Source: Cunninghamia lanceolata | Taxonomy: Eukaryota > Streptophyta > Pinopsida > Cupressales > Cupressaceae | DNA length: 64,000 nucleotides | NCBI GenBank assembly: GCA_027924645.1 | Contig: BSBN01000860.1 | Location: 8,680,001-8,744,000 of the forward strand | Direction: 5' to 3' | Shown here: piece by piece, positions 33,785 through 44,540 of the stretch | Position numbering within the stretch: position 1 is the stretch's first letter | Layout: every line of letters starts with the position of its first letter | Made by a program: the position numbers and the translations under genes | Notes under the pieces: model-generated | Told to the model about the DNA's origin: nothing | Seen by the model: the letters and a program-made list of their open reading frames with translations, nothing else | The model's database searches: none

Positions 33785-35866
33785 TGACAATGGTAGTGAG
33801 TTCGAGAGAACAAGATAAGTCCAATGGTACTTTCTGGATGCAATTCCGACATTCTAAGAGCATTCCACACTTCTTGGAGAAGTTTGCTATTTTTGGAAAG
33901 CACCAATTTGCATAAAGTTCGTCATCTTTAGAACTCAAGGTTATTTAGAACTTTGAGTGGATGTGCAGAAAATAATTAAATTATTAAATGGTTAAATATT
34001 TAAGTTGTCGAAAAGTGAAATTAAAAGACACTTATATTTAATTATTTAAAAAAGAGTTGCTATAAGTTGTTCAACTAAAGTGTCGCTAGACATGGGGGAT
34101 GCAAAGGTGAGTTAAAAGGACACTTTATTATTATTATTTATTTATGAAGGGTGGCCAACATCATAAAGTGTTTTTAAAAGAAAGCCTAAATGTTTTAGCA
34201 CTAGGCATGGGGTACAAGTGATGACTTAAAAGGTTATTTTAAAAAGTGACATTGAAATTGAGGATTAAAAGTAATATTAAATTAAAAGTTCTCGAAAAAA
34301 AGTCACTTTATTTTATTATTGAGGAGAAAAGTGCTTATAAAAGGAGTTGTGCACAAAATGAGGATTAGAGACCTATTATTTTGCATTTGCTATTTACTCT
34401 AAGTAAAAACTTGAGTTCTTTTCTTATTTCTTGAGGACGAAAACCCTCTTGGAATACCAGTTTCAGGGACGAAAACCCTCCTAGTTGGATAGAGTGATTT
34501 CACCCAGAAATCACCATTGTGCTAAATGCAGGAAAATATTGGGTTTGGGGACGAAAACCCTCACATCCATTGGAGCAATTTACAGAGGTTGCCATTGTGC
34601 TGAACGAGTTGTGCCATCGTTTTTTGTGTGAAGTTTTCAAGATTTTGGGTGTATTGGAGATAAGTATTGAAAAGCAAAAATAATTTCTAGATTTGTGTTG
34701 CAGCAGTAAGATTTCATTTCCAAGTTGCATGTTAGTGATCAGCACTTGCATGTTAGTTCTAATGGTTGCATGTGGTATCAATCATTGCATGTCAGTTCTA
34801 ATGGTTGCATGTCAGTGCTTTCAGTAGAAGATCAGTGTTGGGTCAATCTGCATCATCTGGGTACTTCATATCAGCTATCAGTGTGAAGTTTGGAGTGTTT
34901 CCTTTGTTGTTCAGACCTGATAAACAATATATTCCAGTCACAACAGTCTGAAATCAGTGTTGTTTTGGGTTGAATAAATCAAATCTATGGACTATTCTTT
35001 GCTGGTTACGGTTTACAATGTTTCATTTTCAGACCCACAGCCTACTAAAATTTATATCAGACCTGCTCTTTCACTGTTTACAGTGGATTCAAAGTGTTTA
35101 TAGCTGGTTTTGGGAAACACCCTTCATCTACATCAACATATCTTCAGTGGATTTGCCTCCTATATTGATTTGTATGTTTTCTAGTGCCTCTTTGCATTAA
35201 TATTTTGTTGTAGCAGTGTAATCAGATTTGGATCAGATTATTATAACATTATATTGCAGCCATTTACTCAAAGAAACATCTTTTTGTAGTTGCAATCTAA
35301 TATCTTGTATAACCCCGGAAGGTAGTACTGCGGGAGGCCTTGCATAATATGCATTTCATATTGTTAAAATTGGATGGTTTATCACCGATTTCTATAGCAT
35401 TTTCATTCAGCTCGTTTTGGCATTGAACGAGCTTGCAGTATATCGACCATTTTGGTCTAAGCAAGCTTGGACATTCTATCAGTGGCTTGCTTGCATGCAC
35501 ACATCCGCTAAATAAGTGTCGATAAGGTCGGCTCAACTGCCTTGTGTGCTCATTCTGTAATTGTATCAAGCACAATCCGCTGAATAAGCGTAGATAAGGA
35601 CGGCATAGCTGCCTTGTGTGTTCATATTGTATTGCATTGGCACACTCCGCTAGAGAAGTGAAGATAAGGTTGGCTTGCCGCCTTGTGTGCCATCGTGGAG
35701 CATTCAATGTTTGCATTATCAGAGTAGTTGTGTGTGGTCCAAAGCATTGTATGCTTTCACCTTGCCCACACTGGGATCTAGGTGATCAAAAAGTGTTAAG
35801 GATTTTGCATGATTGCATCTTCATATCAGTTGAAAATTTTAAAAGAAAACTAGGGTGGTTATTACA
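33785..35866 (+). repeat. 3' LTR of the LARD-like element
   Basis: Matches 22472-26346 without the hAT insertion, ending TTATTACA. The alignable part is 2082 bp. It provides the empty site that proves the hAT insertion. Confidence 0.85.
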
Positions 35867-37308
35867 AGCTTTCTTTCCTTCCCTAATTACAAAGCCTATT
35901 CAATACAACCCTCTGAACTTCTTTTCCTAATTAATTGTTCTTTACCCCTCCTATCATCGAGGTAACTCGCATATCAAGGTAAGGTTCTTTCCTACCTTAG
36001 GAAGCTTGTGGGAACCCTGAATCCCTCTTCTTCCCTGATCTGCCTTTGGAATGACACTGTTTCAGCCCTTAAGAAGTTTCTTAGAGCTTATGGTAAGACA
36101 AAAGTTGTTAGAGGAGAGATGTTGCTAGGGATGTATAAGAGGTTCTTGTTCAAATTCAAGATAGGATACATATGATATTGATGTTGAATGGGTGCTTTGT
36201 TCAACCCTAAGCAGATCAGTTGACCCTTCTTTTATAGTAACTTATTTTCTTTGGATGATGTTAATGAGAATGTTTCTAGTAGTTGTGATCTCTGTAGTAG
36301 GATTCTGCATCGTAAGCTATCTGAGGAGGATGCTAATGCTCTTGACACTGATATTTCTATTGAAGAAATTGTTTCAATGATTGATAGATTACAAGAGGAC
36401 AAGTCTCCTAGTGTTGATGGACTTCCTACTGAATTTTACAAAGCTAACAAAAATTGGATCTTTGTGGACCTTAGAAATATTTATAAGGAAGCCCTTCAAG
36501 CTGGTTCTTTTGGTAAGGAAATCAGCAGAGGTATTATCAAACTCATTCCTAAGGATGGGGATAGGGCTCAAGTAAGAAATTGGAGACCAATCACTCTCCT
36601 TGATGTTTCTTATGAGATTATGGCTAAGATTCTAGTTGTTAGGCTGCATGATATTTTGCCTAAGATTGTTTTTTGTACTCAAACTCATTTTGTTCAAGGC
36701 ATGTACATTTTGGATAATCTGATTACTAGCAAGGAAGGAATGGCTTGGGCTAGGGATCTTGGGCAAAATGATGTATGGTTCTGTTAGACTTTGAGAATGC
36801 TTATTATAATAGAATTGAATGGCCATTCATTTTGTTGATGCTAAGAACCCTTGGATTCAAAGGGAAGTTCTGTAGAATAGTGTAGGTTCTATTTAGGGAT
36901 GTTTCAGCTCAAATTGATGTTAATCGATCCCTAATCGAAACTTTTACTTTGTAGATCTCCATTAGGCAAGAGTGCCTCCCAACCTCTGCTTTGTTTGTGA
37001 TTGTTGTTGAAGCCTTTCATTTTGTTTTGAGAGATGCCTCTATCAGTCCCCTTGCTAGAGGTATTAGATTACTAGATGATTATGAGATGGAGATTCAATT
37101 TGCAAATGATACTTCTTTGTTCCCTACTCTTGATCAGGACAATTTTTCCCACTTGACCTTTAGGATTGGACTGTATTGTTCCACATTTGGATCTAAAATC
37201 TTTGTTCATAAGTCCTTGGTCTGTAGCTGGTCTGAAGTTCCTCTAGTGTGTACTGGTGATCTTGCTTGAGAGCACAGTGATCTTTCTAACATGGTCTAGT
37301 TTTTGAGG
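35867..37308 (+). pseudogene. LINE reverse transcriptase (first half of RT)
   Basis: An open stretch of 178 codons (36251-36787) is a clear plant LINE RT: EEIVSMIDRLQEDKSPSVDG, LPTEFYKANKNWIF, GIIKLIPKDGDRAQVRNWRP, ITLLDVSYEIMAKILVVRL, FVQGMYILDNLITSKEG. It then continues with stops through RQECLPTSALFVIVVEAF (the QG-PLSP equivalent), QFANDTSLFPTLD (the catalytic YADD replaced by FAND) and DLA-EHSDLSNMV at 37260-37300. The lost catalytic residue and many stops show decay. Text changes to gypsy pol at about 37309. Confidence 0.82.
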
Positions 37309-38537
37309 AAGAAGTTGTCCAGAAAGTACAAAGAAAAGACGGTAATGAGAATCCAAATCCAGCACCTGCAATTGACCAAGCGTGGACGTTGAGATTCAAT
37401 GGGTCCAAATCCAAAAGGGGAGCCGGGGTTGGCTTCGAATTGATAAGCCCAACTGGAGAAGCCTACTTGGCCGCCCACAGATTACAATGTCCCTGCACCA
37501 ATAATGTCACTGAATATGAAGCACTTGTCCATGGATTGCTGCTCGCCATCAAGAAGAATGCTAAAATCCTGCATGTGTTCGAAGATTCCGAAGTGATTAT
37601 AAGACAGATAAGGAGGCAGTATGTCTGCCATGACAAGAGACTGACCAGATACCGCAATAGAGTGTGGGATCTCATTGAAAGCTTCAATGCTTTCAACATT
37701 CAGTCCGTCTATAGATCCAAGAACCAAGTTGCAAATGCCCTAGCCCAGGAAGCAGGTTCATTAGAACCACTCGCAATGGAAGGATTGAAGAAGTTTACTG
37801 TGGAATTAACCTTGGTGCCTTCCGTTCCGGATAATATCACCAACTTCCAAGTGTTCGAGGATGACAAGCATTTATTGGATTTCCTGACTAATTCCGGGAT
37901 ATTCACTGCCCAGATCATTGATGAAGGGGAAGATGAGGAAGCAGAGTTTGATCCAAATGGAATAATGAATTTGAAAAATAACACTATCCCGAGAGGAATG
38001 ATCGAGTTGGAAAGACTCTTTGATTCTGATAGATTAAGTGCACTTCCATATCCCAGTAAAGAAGGAAACAAGTGTGACAGTGAATCTAGGAACTGATGAA
38101 GAAGTAAAAAATGTTCTCATTGGAAAAGCTTCCACGTCGAAGGAAAGGGAAGGTATCCTCAGATACTTGGAGGAGTATATGGATGTGATAGCATGGGGAT
38201 ACGAGGACCTGAAGACTTATGATACTTCCATTATCACGCATATCATTCCTCTCAAGCCCGGGAGTAAACCATTCCGACAGCGCCAGAGGCCAGTCAATCC
38301 TCTGCTAGAGCCTCTGATTTATCAAGAAATCAAGAAGTTACTGGAAGCCAAAATCATCTTCCCAGTAGTGGGTCGCCAATCTGGTCCCTGTCAGAAAGAA
38401 GAACGGCAAGATAAGATTGTGTGTAGACTTCCGCAACCTCAACCAAGCTTCAAAGAAGGACAATTACCCTCTCCCCTCATTAGATGAAGTACTGCAAATC
38501 GTGAACAGGTCTCAAATGATGTCCTTGGATGGGTACT
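37309..38537 (+). pseudogene. Ty3/gypsy (Tat-like) pol: archaeal-like RNase H followed by RT N-terminus
   Basis: A 235-codon frame (37389-38096) is an archaeal-like RNase H: RFNGSKSKRGAGVGFELISP (first catalytic Asp position reads Asn), TNNVTEYEALVHGLLLAI (Glu present), VFEDSEVIIRQI (Asp) and KNQVANALAQEAGSLEP. After a linker and a frameshift near 38060 comes the RT entry region: RYLEEYMDVIAWGYEDLKTY, IIPLKPGSKPFRQRQRPVNP, KKLLEAKIIFPV, then a frameshift into KIRLCVDFRNLNQ-like text and SQMMSLDG. An antisense solo LTR interrupts at 38538. In most Tat and Ogre elements this RNase H lies after RT, so the order is unusual. The 5' half of the element is missing. Confidence 0.8.
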
Positions 38538-39415
38538 TGTTGATGGTTGTTTTTCAACAAGTCAACAATAGAGTGAAATACTAAGTATCTGACTCTCTCT
38601 TGAGCAAAGCCTCTCGGATGCTGAACTAAGTGATCAAACGAGATAACTCCAAGGTTCCTTCTGATGATTTTGTAAGAGACAGCTCAGCGATTGAGTATGA
38701 TTTTGCTGTTAAACACAAAGGGACTTACGCAGACTCTTCTCCTTTCTTTCAGCTTGTTCCTCCTTTGATGTGGATGATATGTACAAGGTTCCTATGATAA
38801 AGAAAATGAAAAAGGGCTAAGGGTTTAGAAGGCTAATCTAAGGACAATGAGATAATGAAACATGTAAAGATAGACAAACTCCTCATGAAACCAGACTTCG
38901 CTTCGCCATGAGAACCAACAACTACACGAAGGCGGTGCAATCTTCTAAGGAAACTCAAGGATTTTCATGTTGTAAATCTCCATCCAAACACCCACAGCTG
39001 GCGCAATTTGAACAAGCATTCACAACCGAACTAAAGAAAATGAAGGTTCAGTCTAACTTTGCAAAGTGGATTGCCTTCGACAATACACGAAAAGTATGAA
39101 CCAGAAGAATTCATCAAATATCTTTACGCATATTCATTACATCAATGCACTTCTAATCTATTTCTAAGCTATTTGAAACATCTCTTAATTCCATCAAGAT
39201 TCAGGAAACCATGTTACTCCACAAGATAATACTTAACACCAAACAAGTAGCTCTAATATCTTTGCATTAACTTTGGGGAATATTTACAACAATTTCCAGT
39301 CCTCTCAGAGAAATTTGAGAGTCTCTTCTATTCTACTCTTAAAATCTACTCTACTACTACTAATGATCTCCTTCTAATCTATATCTCTAATGAATTACAA
39401 ATGAGGCAACAAGGC

Positions 39416-39424
39416 CTTTATATA
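39416..39424 (-). promoter_or_regulatory. TATA box of the antisense family-2 LTR
   Basis: TATATAAAG on the minus strand, following GGAGCAC and preceding GCCTTGTTGCCTCATTTG. It is 880 bp from the LTR end, against 868 bp in the copy at 50579-54834. Confidence 0.65.
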
Positions 39425-40479
39425 GTGCTCCAGTATACAATGAATGGCTTAGATCAATTCGATAGCCAAGGGCTTAGATCGTGCCACCTCAGAGGTAGTT
39501 ACAACAACTTGCTATTTTTAGCAAAAAAGAGAGAGGCAATGAAGGCACGTTTTCCAATGTGATAAGGTAAGGCGAAAGCATTTAAAATATTCCTCCACAT
39601 AGGAATCCCTTTGGCTTCTTTCATTAAATGATACATTGCATGCATTAAATAATGTGGCTAATCAAAATTAAATGATGTGTACTCGCCACATAAGTGCCAA
39701 CTCAGCATACTTTGAAAATTGTATCAACTTGTAATGATGTATTCAATGTGATTGTTTGAACTTGTATATTTAGGAATACATCCTGTGGATCTTGCCTTGT
39801 TCATTCTTCTTGTTAACTGGATGTATGATAGTTGTCGCCTCACTTGACTAACTTTATGATTCTTCTTCTTGTAGATAGATTGATGTGAATCTTCTTCGAT
39901 GTATCTTCATGTAGGCTAGAGAGTATATGATGACACTTGATTTCTTCATAAAGAGTAGGAGACTCTCTTGGACTTGGAAATTTGAAGAGTCTTGAAGTTT
40001 GATGGATGAATGCTCTTGCTTGATGATAACACCTTCCTTAGAGGTGGAGCAGCTACTTGATGACTTTTCTTGAAGGTTGAAGAACTTGAAGTAGAATTGA
40101 TACCTTAGGAAGCCTTGACGAAGATGATGTCCTTCGGATGGATGTCTTCTAGACAATCTCAACTTGAGGCCACTTGATGAAGAATTCCAACACAGGGATG
40201 ATGAAGGATACCCTTGAAACAGCTACATGATGCCTTGCTCTTTCTCATTCCTTGCTTGTCAAAGGTTCTTATCACTTGATCTTTAGATGATTCCTCCTTT
40301 TTGCTGCAACACAAATAAAGGAACAGCATCAATCCCCTTGATAAACATGATAATATTTGATTTATAACATACAAGAATGCATTTCCAAGCCAAGCGTATT
40401 AGATAACAAGTTCTTGATCTTCATTGAAATTCTTAAAATTTGCATTCTAAACCATTATTTTTAATCCTCTAGAAGTCGC

Positions 40480-41830
40480 ATTGGATGAAGGATTGAAATC
40501 CTTAAGCATTTCACTTTAGACACCCTCAAAATCCTTATGTATGGCGCTTTAGATCAAAGTTTGAATTCCTCTTAACATTTTGCATTTGGATGAAGGATAA
40601 AAATCCTCTGAATACTTTGCATTAGATGACACTTAGTTTTTTTCTTGCTCAAGGAAGTGGCGCATTGGATAGAGGATAAAAATCCTCTTGGCATTTGGCG
40701 CATCAGATGGAGCTTTATGATTCCTCTCATACATGGCGCAATGGATAAGCAATTTGGATTCTTCAACGTCAACTTCATTCTTCCCTTTTACATGGCGCAT
40801 TAGATGCCATTTTAGATTTCTTCTTGTTTGAACGCTTGGATAAGGGGCTTGGGAGATGGCGCATCACTTCACTAGGTTGAAGTCTTCAAACTTTGATGAA
40901 TTTAGATAGCCTTTGTCTTGAAGTGGATCATGCATGGAGTTTGGCGCATTGGTTGCCCTCGGAGAATCCTCTAAATTCAAACCTTGATCACTACCTCATG
41001 TTGCGCATTAGATGAAGGGTGAAAATCCTCAAGATTTTCGCATTGGAGATAGGCGCATTGGATGAACTTGTTGGAAACTTGAAAGCTTAGAGGTATTCAT
41101 GTAGTTGGCGCACTAGATAAGACTTGCAAATCCTTTAAAACTCAAACCTTGGAGGCTTAACCTTGAATCTTACCTTCCTTCTAGTAGGGCGCATTGGTTG
41201 AAGTTTTCAAATCCTGTAGATGGCGCTTTGGATGTGGATCCTTGAAACTTCATCTTGAAACCTTTTGGGCGCATTACTTCATGAATTCAAATCCTCTGAC
41301 TTCTAGCGCATTAGATAGGCAATTAAAATCCTCTGGTACTTATCGTTTGGTGAAGTGGTTTGCATGTTTGAAGTTGTCATTTCGCATTAGTTGAAAGGAA
41401 AAGATCCTTAAGTTTTGGCGCATTGCTTCATCTTTTGGAATCCTCTTTAAACTAGACATTTCTCAAGTCAAAATCCTTACATTTCCATCTTCTTCCTTCT
41501 TGGTGGCGCATCACTTCAAGGATTGAAATCCTCTGACATTTTCATTTAAATTTGCTCCAAGGTTCGCTCTAAGACTTGTTCTTTCATTTTCGCACTGGAT
41601 CAAGGCATTGAAATCTCCATTTTTTCCTTCGAAATGACGTTTTGGTTTAGGCGCAATAGATCGAGTTTTGAAATCCTCTGACATTTTCGCATTGGATCAA
41701 GGTGTAGATGGGCGCATTGGTTCGAGTTTTCAAATCCTCTGGCTCAAGTGTCTTCTCTTTCGTGATTTTGCGCCCAGATTTGCGCCATCTAAGTGTCCAG
41801 TCGCACTAGATCAGTGTTTTGAATCCTCTG
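40480..41830. repeat. Degenerate array centred on GGCGCATTGGAT and AAATCCTC
   Basis: About 20 irregular units of 45-75 bp share (TTT)GGCGCATTGGATGAAG and GGATTGAAATCCTCTG. Many units contain a small inverted repeat such as GAGGATAAAAATCCTC. The GCGC core is kept while the spacers diverge. Confidence 0.75.
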
Positions 41831-41862
41831 AAATCGCTAAGTATTTTCAGGATCGCGCGAGT

Positions 41863-41930
41863 AAAGGTATATTGAAAAATATATTTAAGTATAAGTTTCT
41901 TATACTTTAAATATTTTTCAATATACCTTT
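41863..41930. repeat. 68-bp AT-rich hairpin (GGTATATTGAAAAATAT arms)
   Basis: Arms of about 30 bp: AAAGGTATATTGAAAAATAT-TTAAGTATAAG pairs with CTTATACTT-AAATATTTTTCAATATACC. Related hairpins occur at 50876-50927 and 51915-51994. Confidence 0.8.
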
Positions 41931-42344
41931 CAGGATGTTTGAGATAGGTCCCGAATCCACCGGATTTAAGATGCAAAATATAGAATTTGGAGGATTCATC
42001 AGATTTCAGACTTAGCCATTTTTCAGGATTTTCAGGATTTCAGGCTCCAGGCTTAGTCTTTTCAGGGTCTCAAACATTCTTCAGGATTGACTTCAAAACT
42101 CAATATCTAGATAGGATTTGATCACAATTCTTCATTACTGCAAATTCATCTACCCTTAATCGTGAACCAAAGATCATAGGCAAGGAAATTATTACCGTAT
42201 CGACAAAGGAAAATGAGTCAAGTCATCATTAAAATCTCGTTGAAAACTCATTGAAAACTCACTGAAAGCTCAGAGCTCAAAAAAAAAAAAAGGGGGGGTC
42301 CCTATTCCTAATGGGGCGATGTGTGATTTGGTCACAACAGTACT

Positions 42345-43393
42345 CAGGGTACAACCAAGAAAATAGCCTTCACTACCAAATGGAGGATCTACGCATACAG
42401 AAGAATGCCCTTTGGCTTGATCAATGCCGGAGCTACCTTCCAAAGGGCCATGGACATTGCTTTCAGGGACTTAGTTGGCAAGTGCATTGTCATTTACATG
42501 GACGATCTCATTGTGTTTTCAAAGAAAAGAGAGGATGACATGGAAGACTTAAGGAAGGTCCTTGAAAGATGCAGGAGGTACGGAATTTCCCTCAATCCAA
42601 AGAAGTGTATCTTCGACGTAATAGAAGGGAAGCTCCTAGGCCACGTAATTTCAAAATAGGGGATATTCATTGATCCTGACCGGGTGAAAGCTATATCCAA
42701 AGTCAGCATGCCTGCCAGCAAGAAAAAACTGAAATCTTTCTTTGGAAAGATTAACTTCGTAAGGAAGTTCATTACGGGGTTCGCTGAGATAGTGAAACCA
42801 TTGAACGAAATGTTGAAAAAAGATGCTAAGTTAGAGTGGACTCCACCAGCCAGAAGAGCGTTCGAGGAGATCAAACAAGCCATCACTAGTGCCCCTGTCC
42901 TAATTAGTCCAAACTATACAAAGCCATTCTACCTGTACTCTTTTGCATCAGAGCACACTTGTGCAGGCATCCTCACTCAAAGGATAGAAGAAAAGGACGA
43001 GCATCCCATTGCATTCATGAGTACTCCTTTCAAGGATGCAGAATTAAGATACCCGTGTGGAAAAGCATGCATATGCCCTGGTAAAAGCCATTAAGAAGTT
43101 TAGGCATTACGTCCAAAGGAGTAAAGTTTATGCCATAGTCCCAAACGTTGTTGTCAAAACACTGTTGATGCAGAATGAACTAGGGGAAAGAAGAGGCAAG
43201 TAGGTCGCCACTATTCAAGAGTACGATATTGAGATCCAACCTATGAAGATAGTGCAAGGTCAAGCACTCACTCAGACAATTGCAGTCGAAGGACCTGGAC
43301 TGGTACAGCAGACCTATGTGCTTGAAGAAGTGTCACCTAATGAATGGTATGATGACCGTGCATTACCTGCTAAACTAAAGATGTCCAGCCCAC
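42345..43393 (+). pseudogene. Gypsy pol: RT palm and thumb, gypsy RNase H
   Basis: Resumes with SGYNQ, then FTTKWRIYAYRRMPFGLINA, GATFQRAMDIAFRDLVGKCI, and VIYMDDLIVFSKKREDD with an intact YMDD. The thumb has LLGHVISK (a TAG follows), FFGKINFVRKFITGFAEIVK, and EWTPPARRAFEEIKQAITSA. RNase H begins PFYLYSFASEHTCAGILTQ and IAFMSTPFKDAELRY, then breaks into frameshifts and stops (about 43092 and 43201). The first codons (42311-42410) are in a different frame. The domains are well conserved but not translatable as one protein. Confidence 0.85.
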
Positions 43394-44540
43394 TTGAATT
43401 CAACTCAAAAGAGGGCTTTGAGATTCAGAAGTCAACATTTCATGCTCCAAGGAGCAGTCTTGTTCCGGCGGAACCTTGAAGGGATTTACTTGAGGTGCGT
43501 AGGTAAGAATGAAGCAAACCAGATCATGGAACAGTTTCACGACAAATTTGGAACTTGTCACGGAGGAGGATTAGCCACGGCTCACCAAATCCTAAGGGCA
43601 GGATATTATTGGCCGACGTTCCACAACGCCCACAAGCATGTCAAGACTTGCCACACCTGCCAAGTAGCCACTGCGAGAGAAAGGAATGCTTCCATGCCTC
43701 TTCAGCTCGTGTTCGAAGTAAGACCTTTCACCAAATGGGGGCTCGATTTTATCAATATGATCAATCCACCTTCCTCCGCGCAACACAGGGATATTCTGAC
43801 CGTTACTGATTATTGCACTAGATGGTCTAAAGCTCATGCTTTAAAACAGTGTACCACTGATGTTGTAATCAAGTTCTTAGACGAGTATATCATTACTAGG
43901 TTTGGATGTCCTCATGCTTTAGTCTGTGATAATGGTCCGACATTTTCATCTTTAAAGTTTTCAAACTGGGCTTTCAACCATGGAATAACATTGAAATTCT
44001 CATCAAATTACTATCCTCAGGGTAATGGGTTAGCCGAATCCACAAACAAAAACTTGCTCAACGCAATCAAGAAACTGTTGGATAAGAACCCACGGGACTA
44101 GCACACACAACTGAAATTTGCTCTTTGGGCAAATCGGACTCGTGTCAAGTCCTCTCTAAGAACGTCTCCTTACCATCTAGTTTATGGCCAGGATCCCATT
44201 TTCCCAATCCAACTGAGGATCCCAACTTTCCAATTCATGCAGGAGTACTTGGAAGAAGACGAGAGAATTCAAACTAGGCTTTTGCAACTGTTGCACCTAG
44301 AAGAAAAACAAGACACAACCTTAGATAAATTCATGAAACACCAAGGGGTTGTGAAACGTTGGTTCGATAGACAAGCAAAGATCAAAGCATTTAGGATGTC
44401 GGACCTAGTGTTGTACTAGGACAAAGCACACGAGAAGAGAGGCGAACATGATAAGTTTGACCACCTCTGGAAGGGTCCTTACCAAATTGCTGAGATACTG
44501 GGGGAAATGCCTTCAAACTCAAGACTCTGACTGGAGAAGA
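43394..44540 (+). pseudogene. Gypsy integrase
   Basis: Zinc-binding HHCC region: H-DKFGTCHGG, then HKHVKTCHTC. The catalytic core has all three acidic residues: KWGLDFINMI (D), LVCDNGPTF (D) and YYPQGNGLAESTNKNL (E). A stop at 44099 (after NPRD) and another at 44417 (after DLVLY) break the frame. Downstream come LWANRTRVKSSLRTSPYHLV, a C-terminal coiled part, and HDKFDHLWKGPYQIAEIL. Integrase inserts the cDNA; apart from the stops this copy keeps its active-site residues. No chromodomain is seen, in agreement with a Tat-like, non-chromovirus lineage. Confidence 0.85.

Larger units (their letters stand above)
22386..35866 (+). mobile_element. Non-autonomous LTR retrotransposon (LARD-like) with nested hAT and copia
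   Basis: Long direct repeats (22386-26346 and 33785-35866) flank an internal region with a primer binding site at 26348. Removing the element rejoins LINE text without gain or loss: AAATAAGGGCTT to TCTTTCCTTCCC. The flanking pentamers are GGCTT and AGCTT (4 of 5 match). Without the nested hAT (1.7 kb) and copia (4.5 kb) the element is about 7.2 kb with only about 3 kb internal. That internal region contains no protease, RT, RNase H or integrase, only an acidic frame I do not recognise, so it resembles a large retrotransposon derivative. The first 86 bp of the 5' LTR have no clear counterpart in the 3' LTR. Confidence 0.8.
38538..42339 (-). mobile_element. Solo LTR, family 2 (TGTTGTGACC type), 3.80 kb, antisense inside gypsy RT
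   Basis: On the minus strand it begins TGTTGTGACCAAATCACACA at 42339 and ends ACAACCATCAACA at 38538. Identical 5-bp duplications GTACT flank it (38533-38537 and 42340-42344), and the RT codons MSLDGY-SGYNQ rejoin across it. The ends match the unit at 50579-54834. The interior (minus strand) holds a GCGC repeat array, a hairpin, a probable splice acceptor near 40320 (TTCCTTTATTTGTGTTGCAG), and a TATA box at 39424-39416. No coding genes. Confidence 0.9.
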
